From assembly GCA_022495005.1 (NCBI GenBank), contig JAGYXB010000654.1, positions 1 to 64,000 on the forward strand: DNA of 64,000 bases. The letters run 5' to 3'. The stretch comes from Rhyacophila brunnea (lineage: Eukaryota > Arthropoda > Insecta > Trichoptera > Rhyacophilidae). The notes below the pieces were generated by a model, which saw only the letters and a program-made list of their open reading frames with translations, did no database searches and was not told the origin of the DNA. Position numbers and translations under genes: made by a program. Of the stretch, positions 12,828-22,863 are shown in pieces (the first letter of the stretch is position 1; each line of letters opens with the position of its first letter).

Positions 12828-13178
12828 GTGTTTCTATACCAAAATGCAACGATTTTGTTTGAAGCCAGTGTTGATATCGATTTCAAAAATCGTAATGCTG
12901 AGCAGGTCAAAACTCGTAATGTTCACACTTTTATAACGGAAATCAATTCCTCAAAAGACTACCAGTATTTTCAATCAATCTATTCTCCGTACTCAGGAAC
13001 TGATATCGTCTTTTTATGGCACCACCTCTATGGAGGCATTTCAATCCCCTCTGTCTCTCGTAAAGCCGATTTGTCATACATTTTGGCTTACGATGCGTAC
13101 CCTGGATGGAACAATAATGTCACCTCCACCGATTTAAACAGTGATTTTCATATTTATTATCAATCAAATAATTATTGA
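12828..13178 (+). CDS. orphan ORF of unknown function (116 aa)
   Basis: I do not recognise this protein. The frame is open for 117 codons in DNA clearly GC-richer than its surroundings, unusual for chance in an AT-rich region. It contains acidic and polar segments (IDFKNRNAEQVKTRN) and a Trp/Tyr/Gly-rich middle (FLWHHLYGGISIP). No signal peptide or membrane segment is evident. The start codon is read as M at a TTG-like position in this frame, so the true beginning may lie upstream or be lost in the repeat that abuts it. A degraded fragment of a larger element protein is as likely as a gene. Confidence 0.25.
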   Translation: MFLYQNATILFEASVDIDFKNRNAEQVKTRNVHTFITEINSSKDYQYFQSIYSPYSGTDIVFLWHHLYGGISIPSVSRKADLSYILAYDAYPGWNNNVTSTDLNSDFHIYYQSNNY

Positions 13179-13369
13179 TAGGTACTTTTCTCCCGTATAC
13201 GCATTGTACCTATAATGAGCGAAATAGTACTTTGTACCAAATTGTACTAAAAACCAACATGCTTAAATCAATTTTACCAAAACAGTGTTCACCCTGAAAC
13301 AACGCCCAGGGACTTTAAATCCAACTCCGAAACTATCCTTTCATCTTTTACGAGGTTGATTAAGTCTTA

Positions 13370-13711
13370 GGCCCGTTTCAGACGGGACAGCGGTGTCGCG
13401 CTCGTATATAATATAGGAGGCCTTTGAATTCGAATAGAGGGGCCTTTGTATTATGTTTATGAACGCCCCAGAGCTAATGAGTCAACGCATTATTTCGCGT
13501 TATAAATTAGAACATAAAACTGCATGCGGTAATAAATACAAGTGTATCGGCAGCTTGAGAATGTAGCGGCCGACGGAAAAGTGTACCGGACACGCGTTGA
13601 CTCATTAGCTCTGGGTAGTTCATAAACATAATACAAAGACCCCTTTATTCGAATACAAAGACCTCCTTATTATATACGAGCGCAACACCGGTGTCCCGTC
13701 TGGAATGGCCC
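13370..13711. mobile_element. PIF/Harbinger-type MITE (342 bp), TTA target duplication
   Basis: Long inverted arms of about 130 bp begin GGCCCGTTTCAGACGG on the left and, complemented, GGGCCATTCCAGACGG on the right. They continue through GGTGTCGCGCTCGTATATAA versus GGTGTTGCGCTCGTATATAA to the GAGCTAATGAGTCAACGC arm. It is flanked by TTA at 13367-13369 and 13712-13714, the usual 3-bp target of PIF/Harbinger elements. It has no coding capacity. Confidence 0.8.
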
Positions 13712-13727
13712 TTACTCCGAATGACAG

Positions 13728-13925
13728 TTACTTTAGACGTGTGACTCTTCCATCCTGTGTACATGACCCAGCCATCCAAGACAAGTGACCCAAGTTGATC
13801 GACCACCCAAATGAGACCAATACTTTTCTATATTTTTGATCATATACAAGGTTTCTAAACCATACGTTATGACAACTGGTCGAATTGGTATTTTGTGAAA
13901 GATGCATTTCAAGTGTGGATATTGT
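13728..13925 (-). mobile_element. non-LTR RT C-terminal relic
   Basis: Read on the - strand in the frame different from the longest ORF, this gives PIRPVVITYGLETLYMIKN followed, after a short diverged stretch, by CLGWLGHVHRMEESHV and a stop. The IRPV..YG.ETL and LGWLGHV.RME motifs are typical of the segment downstream of the RT palm in insect non-LTR elements. The piece is short, truncated at both ends and surely dead. Confidence 0.65.
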
Positions 13926-13994
13926 ACTTATTAACAATTTTTGTTTTTACAAGAAATGTACTTATGTTAGTAACTTGGTCAACCTATTAGGTCA

Positions 13995-14092
13995 TTGAAA
14001 AAACACGTGATTTTTTTCGCCAGACCCGGTAATCAAAACGGGGACCCTGACATTACACACCGACATGTTGCTCGCTCGGCCATCCTACAATA
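13995..14092 (-). mobile_element. tRNA-derived SINE head, relic
   Basis: The - strand carries a tRNA-like block: GATGGCCGAGCGAGCAAC (box A region) and GTCCCCGTTTTGATTACCGG (diverged box B region), ending in GTCTGGCG and then A-rich DNA. It does not fold into a full tRNA with CCA-compatible ends, so a SINE is favoured over a tRNA gene. Confidence 0.5.
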
Positions 14093-15234
14093 AATACCTA
14101 CTTTATTATAATGAAAATGTACACATAATAGTGTACATTATGTGACAATGATAGGCTATAATGATATAATAATATTAATATTACTCCCAGAGTCAAGAAT
14201 ATTATAAGTGTAGGTATTTAGGTATTATTCATTACTTACAAATTATTCAGTATTAATTTGGTGTTCGTGAATTGATATTATTATCAGTTTTAAAATTAAC
14301 ATACCTACTACCCACCTTTCAAATATCTAGCATTGTTGCAAATTTATTTAAATTGTTTTTATTTCTAAGTACGAAGGTATTAATAAATGTGCCGCATTTA
14401 CACACGCACTTTTAGTGGCGCAAGTCTGACGATAGTTGAATTTTACAGAAATACAGGTTCGTACCTATATAAAATGTTTGTTTATTTTGCCAGCCTAATT
14501 TTTCCATAACACGCGAATTTTATGAAATTCCATCGGTTGAGAAGATAATCAATCATTCAGAATTTAAAAAATATACAAGTTCCTAAATAATCTAAAAAAA
14601 TAAATATTGTGTGAAAATAACATTCTTCTCAGAAGCAAGCTTTCAGGCAATCGCATTTGAAAAATTCAAAAAAATAATGTTTTGAATTTTTCCTTGGCGA
14701 CTTTTTTCATATAAAATCCACTTTTTTCTCGTTACAACGTTACATGTAAATTGTACGTATTACATTTCACCGTATCACAGTTTACCGAGAGCTATCGCGT
14801 GATAATGAGATGGCCGTATATCATTGAGATCAAAAGATCGCGCGTTGTTCGTGGATCATTCATTGCAGACAGTTATGTTCCAATTATATTCGATTCAATA
14901 AGAATAATTAAAAATTCATATTGACTACATAACTTGATATTCACGAGTTATTACTTTATTCAGAATTACGTCATATACGATATATATATCATATTTCCTA
15001 TTTACTTACCAATAATATTTTCTTCTGTTTTCCCTTGTATTCCGATCGTTTTTATTCTTAAGTGTTTTATTTAGACATGAATTCGATCTCAATGCTATAC
15101 GGCCATCGGTTTCCAATACAATATCTCACGTTAAACTATGATACATCCAACTGCTTACGTGCAATTTTTTAAATACGATTTTTTATCCTTATAAAAACAG
15201 ACAAGAGACAAATAAAGATAATTTAGTCTGCAGT
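14093..15234. other. unassigned AT-rich sequence with an old repeat
   Basis: The segment 14745-14880 resembles 2126-2175 and 2660-2700. Otherwise I see nothing. Confidence 0.4.
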
Positions 15235-15533
15235 GATTCTTAACCGGTGGTCCGTAGAATTTTTCTTCTGGTCCGCGAATTTTTAACGTCCGATTGCATA
15301 TTCTAAAATTCCAATAAATTCTTCAAAACCCGTGCACCTACAAGTGTTTGTGCATTGCGTTTTTATTTTAAAATAGATTAATGGTTTTACGTGACGAAAT
15401 CAACCGCGATCGGACGTCATTATACGTTACAATATAAATATGTAAATATAAAAATATTTCTGCGTTAGTGGTCCGTAAAACGTTTCTCTTATTTTCAGTG
15501 GTCCGCAGTTGCAAAAAGGGTTGAGAAACATTA
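15235..15533. mobile_element. hAT-like MITE (about 300 bp)
   Basis: The left end CAGTGATTCTTAACCGGTGG and the right end GGGTTGAGAAACATTA are inverted relative to each other, with internal GTGGTCCG and TGGTCCGCA motifs repeated along the element. The target duplication is not clear, so the ends are approximate. Confidence 0.5.
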
Positions 15534-15569
15534 TTTTGGCGCACCTCAACAACGCACATATTATTAGAA

Positions 15570-15660
15570 AAATAATGTTACCGAGCGGGAATCGAACCCA
15601 CTTTCATTGAATTCCAGCCATACCCAATCACGACTAAATTATTATAAATGCGAATTTGGA
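15570..15660 (-). mobile_element. tRNA-derived SINE head, relic
   Basis: The - strand contains GTGGGTTCGATTCCCGCTCG, a good RNA polymerase III box B, downstream of a weaker box A-like TTTAGTCGTGATTGGG. It lies about 400 bp upstream of the Arp3 ATG. Confidence 0.5.
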
Positions 15661-16052
15661 CGATTGGCTTTCGTGGTTTGAATTACTCACATACCTAAAT
15701 CAATAGTTTTTTTTTATAAAAATGAATCATAGATTTTAAAAACATCAATAACTATTTATTATAAAAAACCTTTGTATACAGAGTGTACCTACTTAGGATT
15801 ATTCGAATAAATTTTATATGTTATGTTAACACTCCGTTTACTTAAAACAATATTTAATTTTTACTGCCGCGCTAGTTAGCATGTCGCCAGCAAATATACA
15901 TGTGTAAACCATTAACTATTGCACATCACAGTTTTACTTATCGATTTATTTCAGTTGCATTTCGTCACCCGTCCCGAAGGGACGTTGTTCTAAAAATAAT
16001 AAATTCATTGTTGAGTTTCGTGCAGTGTAACATTAGGTATTGTATTTTTGCA

Positions 16053-16096
16053 ATGGCCACTTTGGGACCTGCCTGTGTCATCGATTTGGGTAGCGG
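16053..16096 (+). CDS. Arp3: Arp3-like exon 1 (start codon)
   Basis: The ATG is chosen because it gives MATLGPACVIDLGS, which aligns with the N-terminus of Arp3 (family pattern M....PACV.D.G.G). The exon ends GG before GTTAGT, and the split glycine codon is completed by the A that opens exon 2. The longer upstream ORF from 15900 is a by-product. No TATA box or clear initiator is visible immediately upstream. Confidence 0.85.
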
Positions 16097-16669
16097 GTTA
16101 GTCATCATTTTTTATATTATAATATTGTTCATATTATTTATTTTATAAATCGATAAAAATTATATGGTAAATACCTTTATTATTATAATTTGTACTGCGA
16201 TGTGTATATTAGTGTTGCATTGTTTGTCGCCAAAATATAACACGCTAATAGGTACATAGAATAGGTATTTCGATGTTAATGTAAATATTTCCGGGTATTC
16301 TTAAAATCTTTGGAAACGAAATCAAGATATCCATTTGAATTGAAGTCCAGATCTTTTTTGGTTCTTTCGGGCAATCTAGCCCTACTTTAACTTTAGTATT
16401 TTTGACTTCCTACCTACACTTTAATTCCTATTTGATATTGTATTACGCGTCAAAAATTACAGTACAGGCATCTACTATAATAATACGCCGATTATGAAAT
16501 ACTAAACAATGATAATTAACATTGGTCGGTATGCAGGTAAGCTAAAAAAATCTCTCTACCTACCTTTGATTCTGAACGGACATACTCACTCGGATTTGTT
16601 TTATATTTATCCAGAGTCCACTAGGTACATGTTGTTCAATCACTATAATTTCTCGTAACGCGTACTATA

Positions 16670-18724
16670 GGCTCTATGTTACGACCGTACTCCCTGGATA
16701 AACGTCAGATTTCTATAGTCAATACTTGAAAGCATCTAAGCGTCACTTTTTGAGCATAGACAATCATCGGAAAAATTGCTATTATATGGCTTAGGCGCTA
16801 TTATAAGCGTAAACAATATGAACACATATAAAAATCTTTTACAACGAATAAAATTCAAACATTTTCAATTACCTAATAAAATTCGCCGTTTTCAAAAATC
16901 AGTATAGTATATTATAGTTCGCCAATGCATTTCATAAAATTTTAATAATTATAAAGTAATCTTTGACACAAAGACACTCGTGCTTAAACCTTCGTCTAAA
17001 AACGCTCTGAAAAGGTAGGTAAAGCCTCAATTACATTGAGCTTCTTTACGAGCTGTTTATTGGCGAATTATAAACAGGCAGATTATAAATTCGCCAACAA
17101 ACAACTCGTAAAGAAGCTCAATGTAATTGAGGCTTAAGTATGCGAAAATAAGTAACATTTTTCAAAATAACGTTATAGATAACAATATTTTTTGTATAAA
17201 AATTTTCCGTGTTACATAACTAAACGATATTGTTATTATTTCAGATAATTTCGACTCAAATTTAATCAATAAAATAAGAAATACGAGTGAAAATGGCTTG
17301 AATTGTTCTTATTTACACTTTGATTAGTGATTGTTTTTATAAGATAATAATATTTAATCATAGTCAGTATTCCGTATTTAATTTATATTCATTTAATTAA
17401 ATGTATAATAAATAAAACAGGCTCCAGTTTATGATATTTATTATTTCGCTTCCACAAACAAATGGCCCGGTCAAATAGCCTCGATAAAACGGCTCACACT
17501 GATTGAAATTAAACTTCACTGGTTTTCATTAAAATGCCACTTTTCCTACTTAAAACTTACCTTTCGGCATAATATACATATCATAAATATGCATGAAGCG
17601 TGTTATCTTTCATATTAAATATTATACCAAACTAACCTCGTATTTTTTTTAATCTTAATTTTCTCGGTAATGCGTTAATACGGAATACTGATTATGGATA
17701 TAAATATTACAATCTTATAAGAACAATCACTATTCAAAGAGTAAATAAAAGCTATTGAAGAAATTATAACAATGTCGTTTAGTTAACACGGCTCAATTTT
17801 ATATATCAAATATTGTTTTCTATAACGTTATTTTGAAAAATGTTCCTTATTTTCGCATACCAACTTATCTATTTAGAGCGTTTTTATGTGAAGGTTAAGG
17901 CACGCACAAACCAACGCGAATATTCACCAAGTACCCCGTCAAAATATCCCAAAAAAAGCACCCGCCATCGGTACGGAAGGTCCGGTCAAAAGAGTCTCAA
18001 AAAAAGCCTATGCCGCTGTAATGCTCCCTACTTACCTGTTGTTAATGAACAAACGTGACATTTATTCACGCAGGGGATCAAAAGATACAATGAAAGCCAT
18101 CAATTTGTCATATATTTGGCTATTTTTTGAGACTCTTTTGACCGGACCTTCCATATCGATGCGGGTGCTTTTTTCGGGTTATTTTGACGTGGTAAATGCG
18201 AATGGATGGCAGTGTCGGAGCAAATAATTGTATCAATGATAATATAAAATTATTGATATATTATTTGAATGCTCGATACCGAAACGTCAAACAATCGCAG
18301 CGCTCCATATTGAACTTTGTAAGATAATAACTTAATTCCCTTCCGAAATCTGAACGTCGCGTGCTCTTTCCCGTAAGCCAATACGAGCTTGATTGGCGAA
18401 TAATTCGCTTTGGTGTGTGCACGAATGTTTTAGGTTACTTTATAATTATTTAAATTTTATGAAATGCATTGGCGAACTCTATTATGCTTTACTGATTTTT
18501 GAAAACGGCGAATTTTGTTAATTTAAAATGTTTGAATTTTATACTTACATTGTAAATTATTTTTATATTTTTACTTATTGTCTACGCTTATAATAGCGTT
18601 TTCGCCATATAATAGCGATTTTTTCGATGATTGTCTATGCTCAAAAAATCTCGCTTAGATGCTTTCAAGTATTGAATATAAAAATCTGACGTTTATCCAG
18701 GGAGTACGGTCGTAACATAGAGCC
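16670..18724 (+). mobile_element. multi-hairpin foldback element, copy 1 (2055 bp)
   Basis: The element begins GGCTCTATGTTACGACCGTA and ends with the exact complement. The outer arms stay similar for about 300 bp. Inside are further nested inverted repeats: 17023-17134 (a separate MITE), about 17138-17860 (arms beginning TATGCGAAAATAAG) and about 17938-18195 (arms GTCCGGTCAAAAGAGTCTC). A second copy lies inverted at 53242-55285. The small ORF at 17840-18058 is mirrored in that copy but is low-complexity and probably not a gene. No transposase is present, and no target duplication is evident at these ends. Confidence 0.8.
17023..17134. mobile_element. 112-bp MITE nested in the foldback element, TAA target duplication
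   Basis: A near-perfect hairpin with arms AGCCTCAATTACATTGAGCT and its complement, flanked by TAA at 17020-17022 and 17135-17137. The same family occurs at 29112-29481 and 54832-54940 with TAA/TTA flanks and as a half copy at 18955-19012. The 3-bp TWA target fits PIF/Harbinger mobilisation. Confidence 0.8.
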
Positions 18725-18954
18725 GATTATTCAACATTTAGGTAGGTGACAATAATAAAAAAGTGTACACCGCGTGCGCATCTATTCTATACACAAGACT
18801 GCTGTCGGCCGCTGCGGCAGCTATCTAGGGTAGCTTTGTATCGAAGTATTAGCACTCATTGAATCAATTACAATAAGATAATTTTATTGTAATTGTTACA
18901 ATAAGTGCTATGTTCAGCACCTCTTTTGGCTGTCATAAATTTTAGAGCGAGATA

Positions 18955-19012
18955 AGCGTCAATTACATTGAGCTTCTTTACGAGCTGTTTGTTGGCGAAT
19001 TTAAAAGCGGGC
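18955..19012 (+). mobile_element. half copy of the TCAATTACATTGAGC MITE
   Basis: GCGTCAATTACATTGAGCTT and the following ACGAGCTGTTTGTTGGCGAA match the left arm of 29112-29481, but the right arm is missing. It lies in Arp3 intron 1. Confidence 0.65.
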
Positions 19013-19260
19013 GATGCCAAAAATGAAATACCAAATGATTTTTGTGTGCCATATTTATATATACGTACTATTTAATTCTGATTGATTAAAGTTTTGTACT
19101 ATAATATACCCTTTTACAGTGGAACAACTAAACTTCTTTCTTCTAAAAGTCTTTACAAATCACATTACAATGTTTAGTAGATAACTTTATAATTATGTAT
19201 TTAGTTAGGTAGTTACTGAATTATTTAAATAGGGAGGTTTTGGAAAAATATAGTTATGTT

Positions 19261-19345
19261 CCATTATCATCATCATGAGCCGGAGTAGGTCCGCTGCTGG
19301 ATGAAGACCTCCCCTAGCTCTCTCCACTCTTCTCAGTCCCTAGTA
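19261..19345 (+). repeat. short LINE-tail-like repeat
   Basis: CATCATCATGAGCCGGAGTA followed by GTCCGCTGCTGGATGAAGAC and CTCCCC is the pattern seen at the 3-prime ends of many insect non-LTR elements. There is no coding sequence. Confidence 0.4.
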
Positions 19346-19485
19346 CTCTGTGTACTCAGTGCTCTGATGTGTATGTCACTATACTCGCATAACTTAGATT
19401 CTTGTGTAATTATTGCCATCTAGCAAAGTAGACTTAACCCATAACTATAAGCCTATAAACCAGTGAAATTCTATTATTTTTTCAG

Positions 19486-19669
19486 ATATACCAAGCTTGG
19501 GTTCGCAGGCAACAGAGAACCTCAGATGATAATCCCCACGACTGTGACTTCGAAGACGTCCTCGGGAGTCGGAGACCAGGGATCGAATTGGATCACCAAA
19601 GGAATCAACGATCTGGGTTTCAGTATTGGCGACGAAGCGGTATCGTCAGGATTGTCTTGTCAAGGTAAG
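19486..19669 (+). CDS. Arp3: Arp3-like exon 2
   Basis: It follows TATTTTTTCAG and encodes Y-T-K-L-G-F-A-G-N-R-E-P-Q onward to G-D-E-A-V-S-S-G-L-S-C-Q-G-K (61 codons plus the completing base). An in-frame join to exon 3 (YPVRNG) requires the donor AAG|GTGCAC at 19670. The much stronger-looking donor CAAG|GTAAGG five bases upstream would shift the frame and hit a stop in exon 3. The residue count between GDEA and YPV fits the family only with the downstream donor. The middle (TTVTSKTSSGVGDQGSNW) is diverged. Confidence 0.8.
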
Positions 19670-20376
19670 GTGCACGTCATGTTAATTTGTTTTAAACTCT
19701 ACCAAAAATAGGTAAGGATTTTTATTATCGTTAGGTACAAGTTTGTAATAAATTATGTTGTATCGAACGAGGTTTGTTAATATTATTTATTTTTAAACTC
19801 GAGTCTGCGACGTCATATCCCCCCCCCCTCCCCCGCTTAGTGAGTAATTTGGTTATTTCTTTGTCAGTGAATTCACAGCATTTCATGATACCTAGGTTCC
19901 AAAAATACTCAGTACTTAACTGTTTTTAAATTTGTGCTTGATTCAATACAAGGTAGGGTAAGTGGCTAACAATCAGTCCCACATCCGAAGTGTGAATGCT
20001 CATATTATGCCATGATAATTTAGTATTTAATTAGATCATTTTCTATTTAATCGACGATTTTGAAGAAAATTTTTCTTCTATTTATGTTTTACATATTTTT
20101 TCATCATACTGAAATTCGAAAAAACAAGAATGATTAAATTATCTGCAAGTGATTTCACGTTGCATTTTTATTTGTAACAAGCTTCACACTTGTGCGATTT
20201 ATTTTACATATTATATTTCCACTGTGATAAAAAAACGCCTTGCATTAGTATTGCAAGCATAGAAAAAGTTTTTCTTATACAATAATACATATTACTTATA
20301 TATTTTTTTAAATCGATGTTTACCTAAGCAACCAGATAAAATCCCAAATAACAAGTACGTAAGTAATCGAAGTTTG
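19670..20376. other. intron 2, first part
   Basis: Intronic AT-rich DNA with a poly-C run near 19820-19834. No exon is recognised. Confidence 0.5.
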
Positions 20377-20660
20377 ACGCCCTGGACGATGGGCCACCGA
20401 TCGCTGAGCGGCTTACGCGTCGGGTTATCGTTATAATGTCATCGGTGTCAGGTTCGAATCCTGGGTCTAGCAAATACGCATATTATTGTTTTTCAATTTG
20501 TGTTTGGAATCAGAGTATGAACTTAATAGGTTGAGCAAGTGGCTAACATCCTTTTCTCGTAAAAATAAAAATCTGTCAATACAAACCTCCACCCTGTGGA
20601 GGCCCATATGATCCTATTAGGATCGGACATGGTCAAAAGAAAAAGTACCTACCTAGTCGA
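20377..20660 (+). mobile_element. tRNA-derived SINE
   Basis: A tRNA-like head (GATCGCTGAGCGGCTTACGC as box A region, GGTTCGAATCCTGGG as box B) is followed by a body containing AGGTTGAGCAAGTGGCTAAC and CATATGATCCTATTAGGATC. The body recurs at 25597-25760, where the head is missing, and on the - strand at 38640-38900. The left breakpoint of the exon-3 duplication falls inside this SINE near 20497. Confidence 0.7.
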
Positions 20661-21081
20661 ATTAATTTTTATTTAATTTAAGTACAAATAATGCATGCAA
20701 TACTACCTACCTACCAATGTAATTTTAAGAGGAGATGGAATTGGAACTGGAGTAAAATCTTGAAACTCGACCCGGGACCGGAAACCTTGAACCTGAACCG
20801 GAACCCGAACTCATTAACAATGATGAGGTTTTGGGGGTTCTATTTTTCTTATATTATTTGTTATTGTCTCATACTGTTGTTAGCTATTATAAAATATAGT
20901 ACCCACCTGTCATTCCAATATAATGTTTTTAAAAACTGTTTTTACTGGTCAGACAGACCTTTTGAATAAGTTTACACGTTGAAAAAAATGGTAGGCATTT
21001 TTTTGAGATTTAAATTGTAAATGTTATCTATATTCTATAATACCTATACCCATATCGTTAATAGTTTTTTTTTTGATACAG

Positions 21082-21238
21082 TATCCCGTTCGCAATGGGA
21101 TAGTTGAGAACTGGGACTACATGGAGAAATTCATGCAGCACTGCATCTTTAAATACTTGAGGGTTGAACCCGAAAACCACTATTTCTTGATGACTGAAGC
21201 TCCGCTCAACTTTCCTGAGAACAGGGCTTACATGGCAG
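21082..21238 (+). CDS. Arp3: Arp3-like exon 3, first copy
   Basis: It follows a T-rich tract and GATACAG, and ends CATGGCAG before GTAAAT (157 nt, entering in phase 0 and leaving one base over). It encodes [20 protein letters not shown], then a block with [20 protein letters not shown] and ENRAYMA, matching the Arp3 segment W/YP.RHG.VEDWD...[24 protein letters not shown]. The usual D of EPEDHY is N here. It differs from the second copy at two bases. Confidence 0.85.
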
Positions 21239-21619
21239 GTAAATATATATATATCACATAAATTTTCTCTCAGATAATAATTCCATTACCTGTAGAACGA
21301 GAAGTTAACTGGAGTCGATACGAAAACCGACATAGGTATTTAGACGTTAATTCACGATCATTTTGTTGGGTACCTACTAATAAACCACCGTTTTGCTTTG
21401 GAGAATAAGATGGGTTAAATGGCTCGAGCTAATTTAATCATTAGTCGTACATAACCTTTTCTTAAAACATTTTTCGTGTTTTACGAGTATTAAATTATGT
21501 ATTATTCAAAACTGAATAACATACAAGACTAAAATAAAATCACATTCTTCGAACTACAGAAACAAAATATACCGAATGTATCTTGAGCCCGTATCCGTCG
21601 CAATCTGAATGAGCAGCTT

Positions 21620-22110
21620 TCACCTGTAATAATTATTCATCAATCACAAGTATAAAATATACACACTAGAAAAAATCTTTTTGTAAAAAAAAAAATACGA
21701 CACCCGACGGCACTTGAACCTGTATCCGCTGGATTCGCTCCAGTGTGCTTTTTTAATTAAGCTACATATATGCTACTTAATTACGACGATTTTAACTAGG
21801 TAGTAATTGTTACATCAAATACTTAGGTATGTATGCTCAATATATAAATTGTTACATTCTCGAATCTTGTAAATTATTCGACGAATAAAAGAAATTTGGT
21901 TTATAAAATTACTAGCAAGTCTAAGTACGTTATAAAAACTAAATATTGGTGTGATCCGTGACATCGGTTAGTAATTAAAGCATTTAATTGATACCTACAT
22001 TGATTTAATATACAAAAACCGATTGCAAACATTGTAACGCAATTAGATAAGCATTTCATGTAAGAACTGCTTGTTGAAATCGTCGTAATTAAGAGCGTAC
22101 TTCAGTGAAA
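21620..22110. repeat. SINE-associated repeat family A with inverted tRNA-like ends (left part)
   Basis: Near 21695-21770 the - strand has a tRNA-like block whose box B is GGTTCAAGTGCCGTCGGGTG. The body (GTTACATTCTCGAATCTTGT at about 21852, then GTGATCCGTGACATCGGTTA) matches 40003-40110. A complementary tRNA-like block with AGTTCAAGTCCCGTCAGGTG lies on the + strand at about 22700-22765, so the two form a widely spaced inverted pair. The same arrangement is duplicated at 26820-27895. Confidence 0.55.
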
Positions 22111-22689
22111 CGGCAAATAATTTTCAACAGTAGGTGCGACGAAATTTCTCACTCGTCGCCAATCGGAGACCGACAGTCGAGGTGTCCGCACGTTGATTTG
22201 TTTTGTCATGGCGTCGGATGAAAATATTCTTGAATCGTGTGAAGATGACTAAAAAACGTTCCGCATGTACTTGAAAAAGAAAGCATGCCAATGAATATAC
22301 TATTATTATTACGAATATAATAATAAACATAACATTAAAAAGACGCATGTTGAATTTTTATGACAAATTATATTTCGTTCACCTCGCGTCATTTGCACAA
22401 ACCGCGCATCGCCTAGTCACGATCTTTTTAGACCATGCCTCAGCTGAGGTATGGCCTTAAATCGTGTAAAGATTACTAAAAAACGTTACCCTTTTACTTG
22501 AAAAAGAAAACATATCAATGAATATATTATTATTGTTACTAATAGAACAATAAACAGAACATTAAATGGATGCATGTTGGATTTTTATGACAAAATATAT
22601 TTCGTTCTTCACGCGTCATTTGCACAACCGCGCATCGCCTAGCCACGATCTTTTTAGACCATGCCTCAACTGAAGTATAGCCTTAAGTA

Positions 22690-22775
22690 ACCTGCTCATG
22701 ACTTAATTGCAAAAGCTCATCCAGCGGATACAAGTTCAAGTCCCGTCAGGTGTCGGATTTTTTTTTTTTCTACAA
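22690..22775 (+). mobile_element. tRNA-derived SINE head
   Basis: TCCAGCGGATACAAGTTCAA followed by GTCCCGTCAGGTGTCGG and a poly-T run is the inverted partner of 21690-21780. Box B is good; the acceptor end is not that of a functional tRNA. It is duplicated at 27815-27895. Confidence 0.55.
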
Positions 22776-22863
22776 AATTCAAAGTATCATTAGGTATATT
22801 GAATAATTAACTATAGGCGAATGTGGTATGTATATCACTAATATCAGTGACTGATGTACATAT

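Larger units (their letters stand above)
20497..22863 (+). repeat. exon-3 tandem duplication, copy 1
   Basis: This block, continued at 25479-25523 after a transposon insertion, is nearly identical to 25597-28041. Similarity starts at TTTGTGTTTGGAATCAGAGT inside the SINE and runs through exon 3 and its downstream intron. Differences are few; the largest is a 26-bp segment at about 26011-26036 that only copy 2 has. Confidence 0.9.

Noticed and set aside
13995..14092. tRNA genes (also 15570, 20377, 21690, 38640, 49750)
   Set aside because: Good box B words but no complete cloverleaf with paired acceptor stem; they carry SINE-like bodies or tails and occur as dispersed copies.
17840..18058. 72-codon ORF conserved in both foldback copies
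   Set aside because: Conservation comes from the repeat itself; the frame overlaps nested inverted arms, and the protein is basic and low in complexity, without a transposase motif.
21065..21081. Alternative in-frame acceptor upstream of exon 3 copy 1 (reading through the T tract)
   Set aside because: It would code for the polypyrimidine tract, and copy 2, with one more base there, would be out of frame; the ACAG|TATCCC acceptor fits both copies.
22124..22348. 74-codon - strand ORF with a hydrophobic N-terminus, also at 27250-27474
   Set aside because: The conservation follows the exon-3 duplication, and the frame lies within repeat family A; no splice or promoter support.
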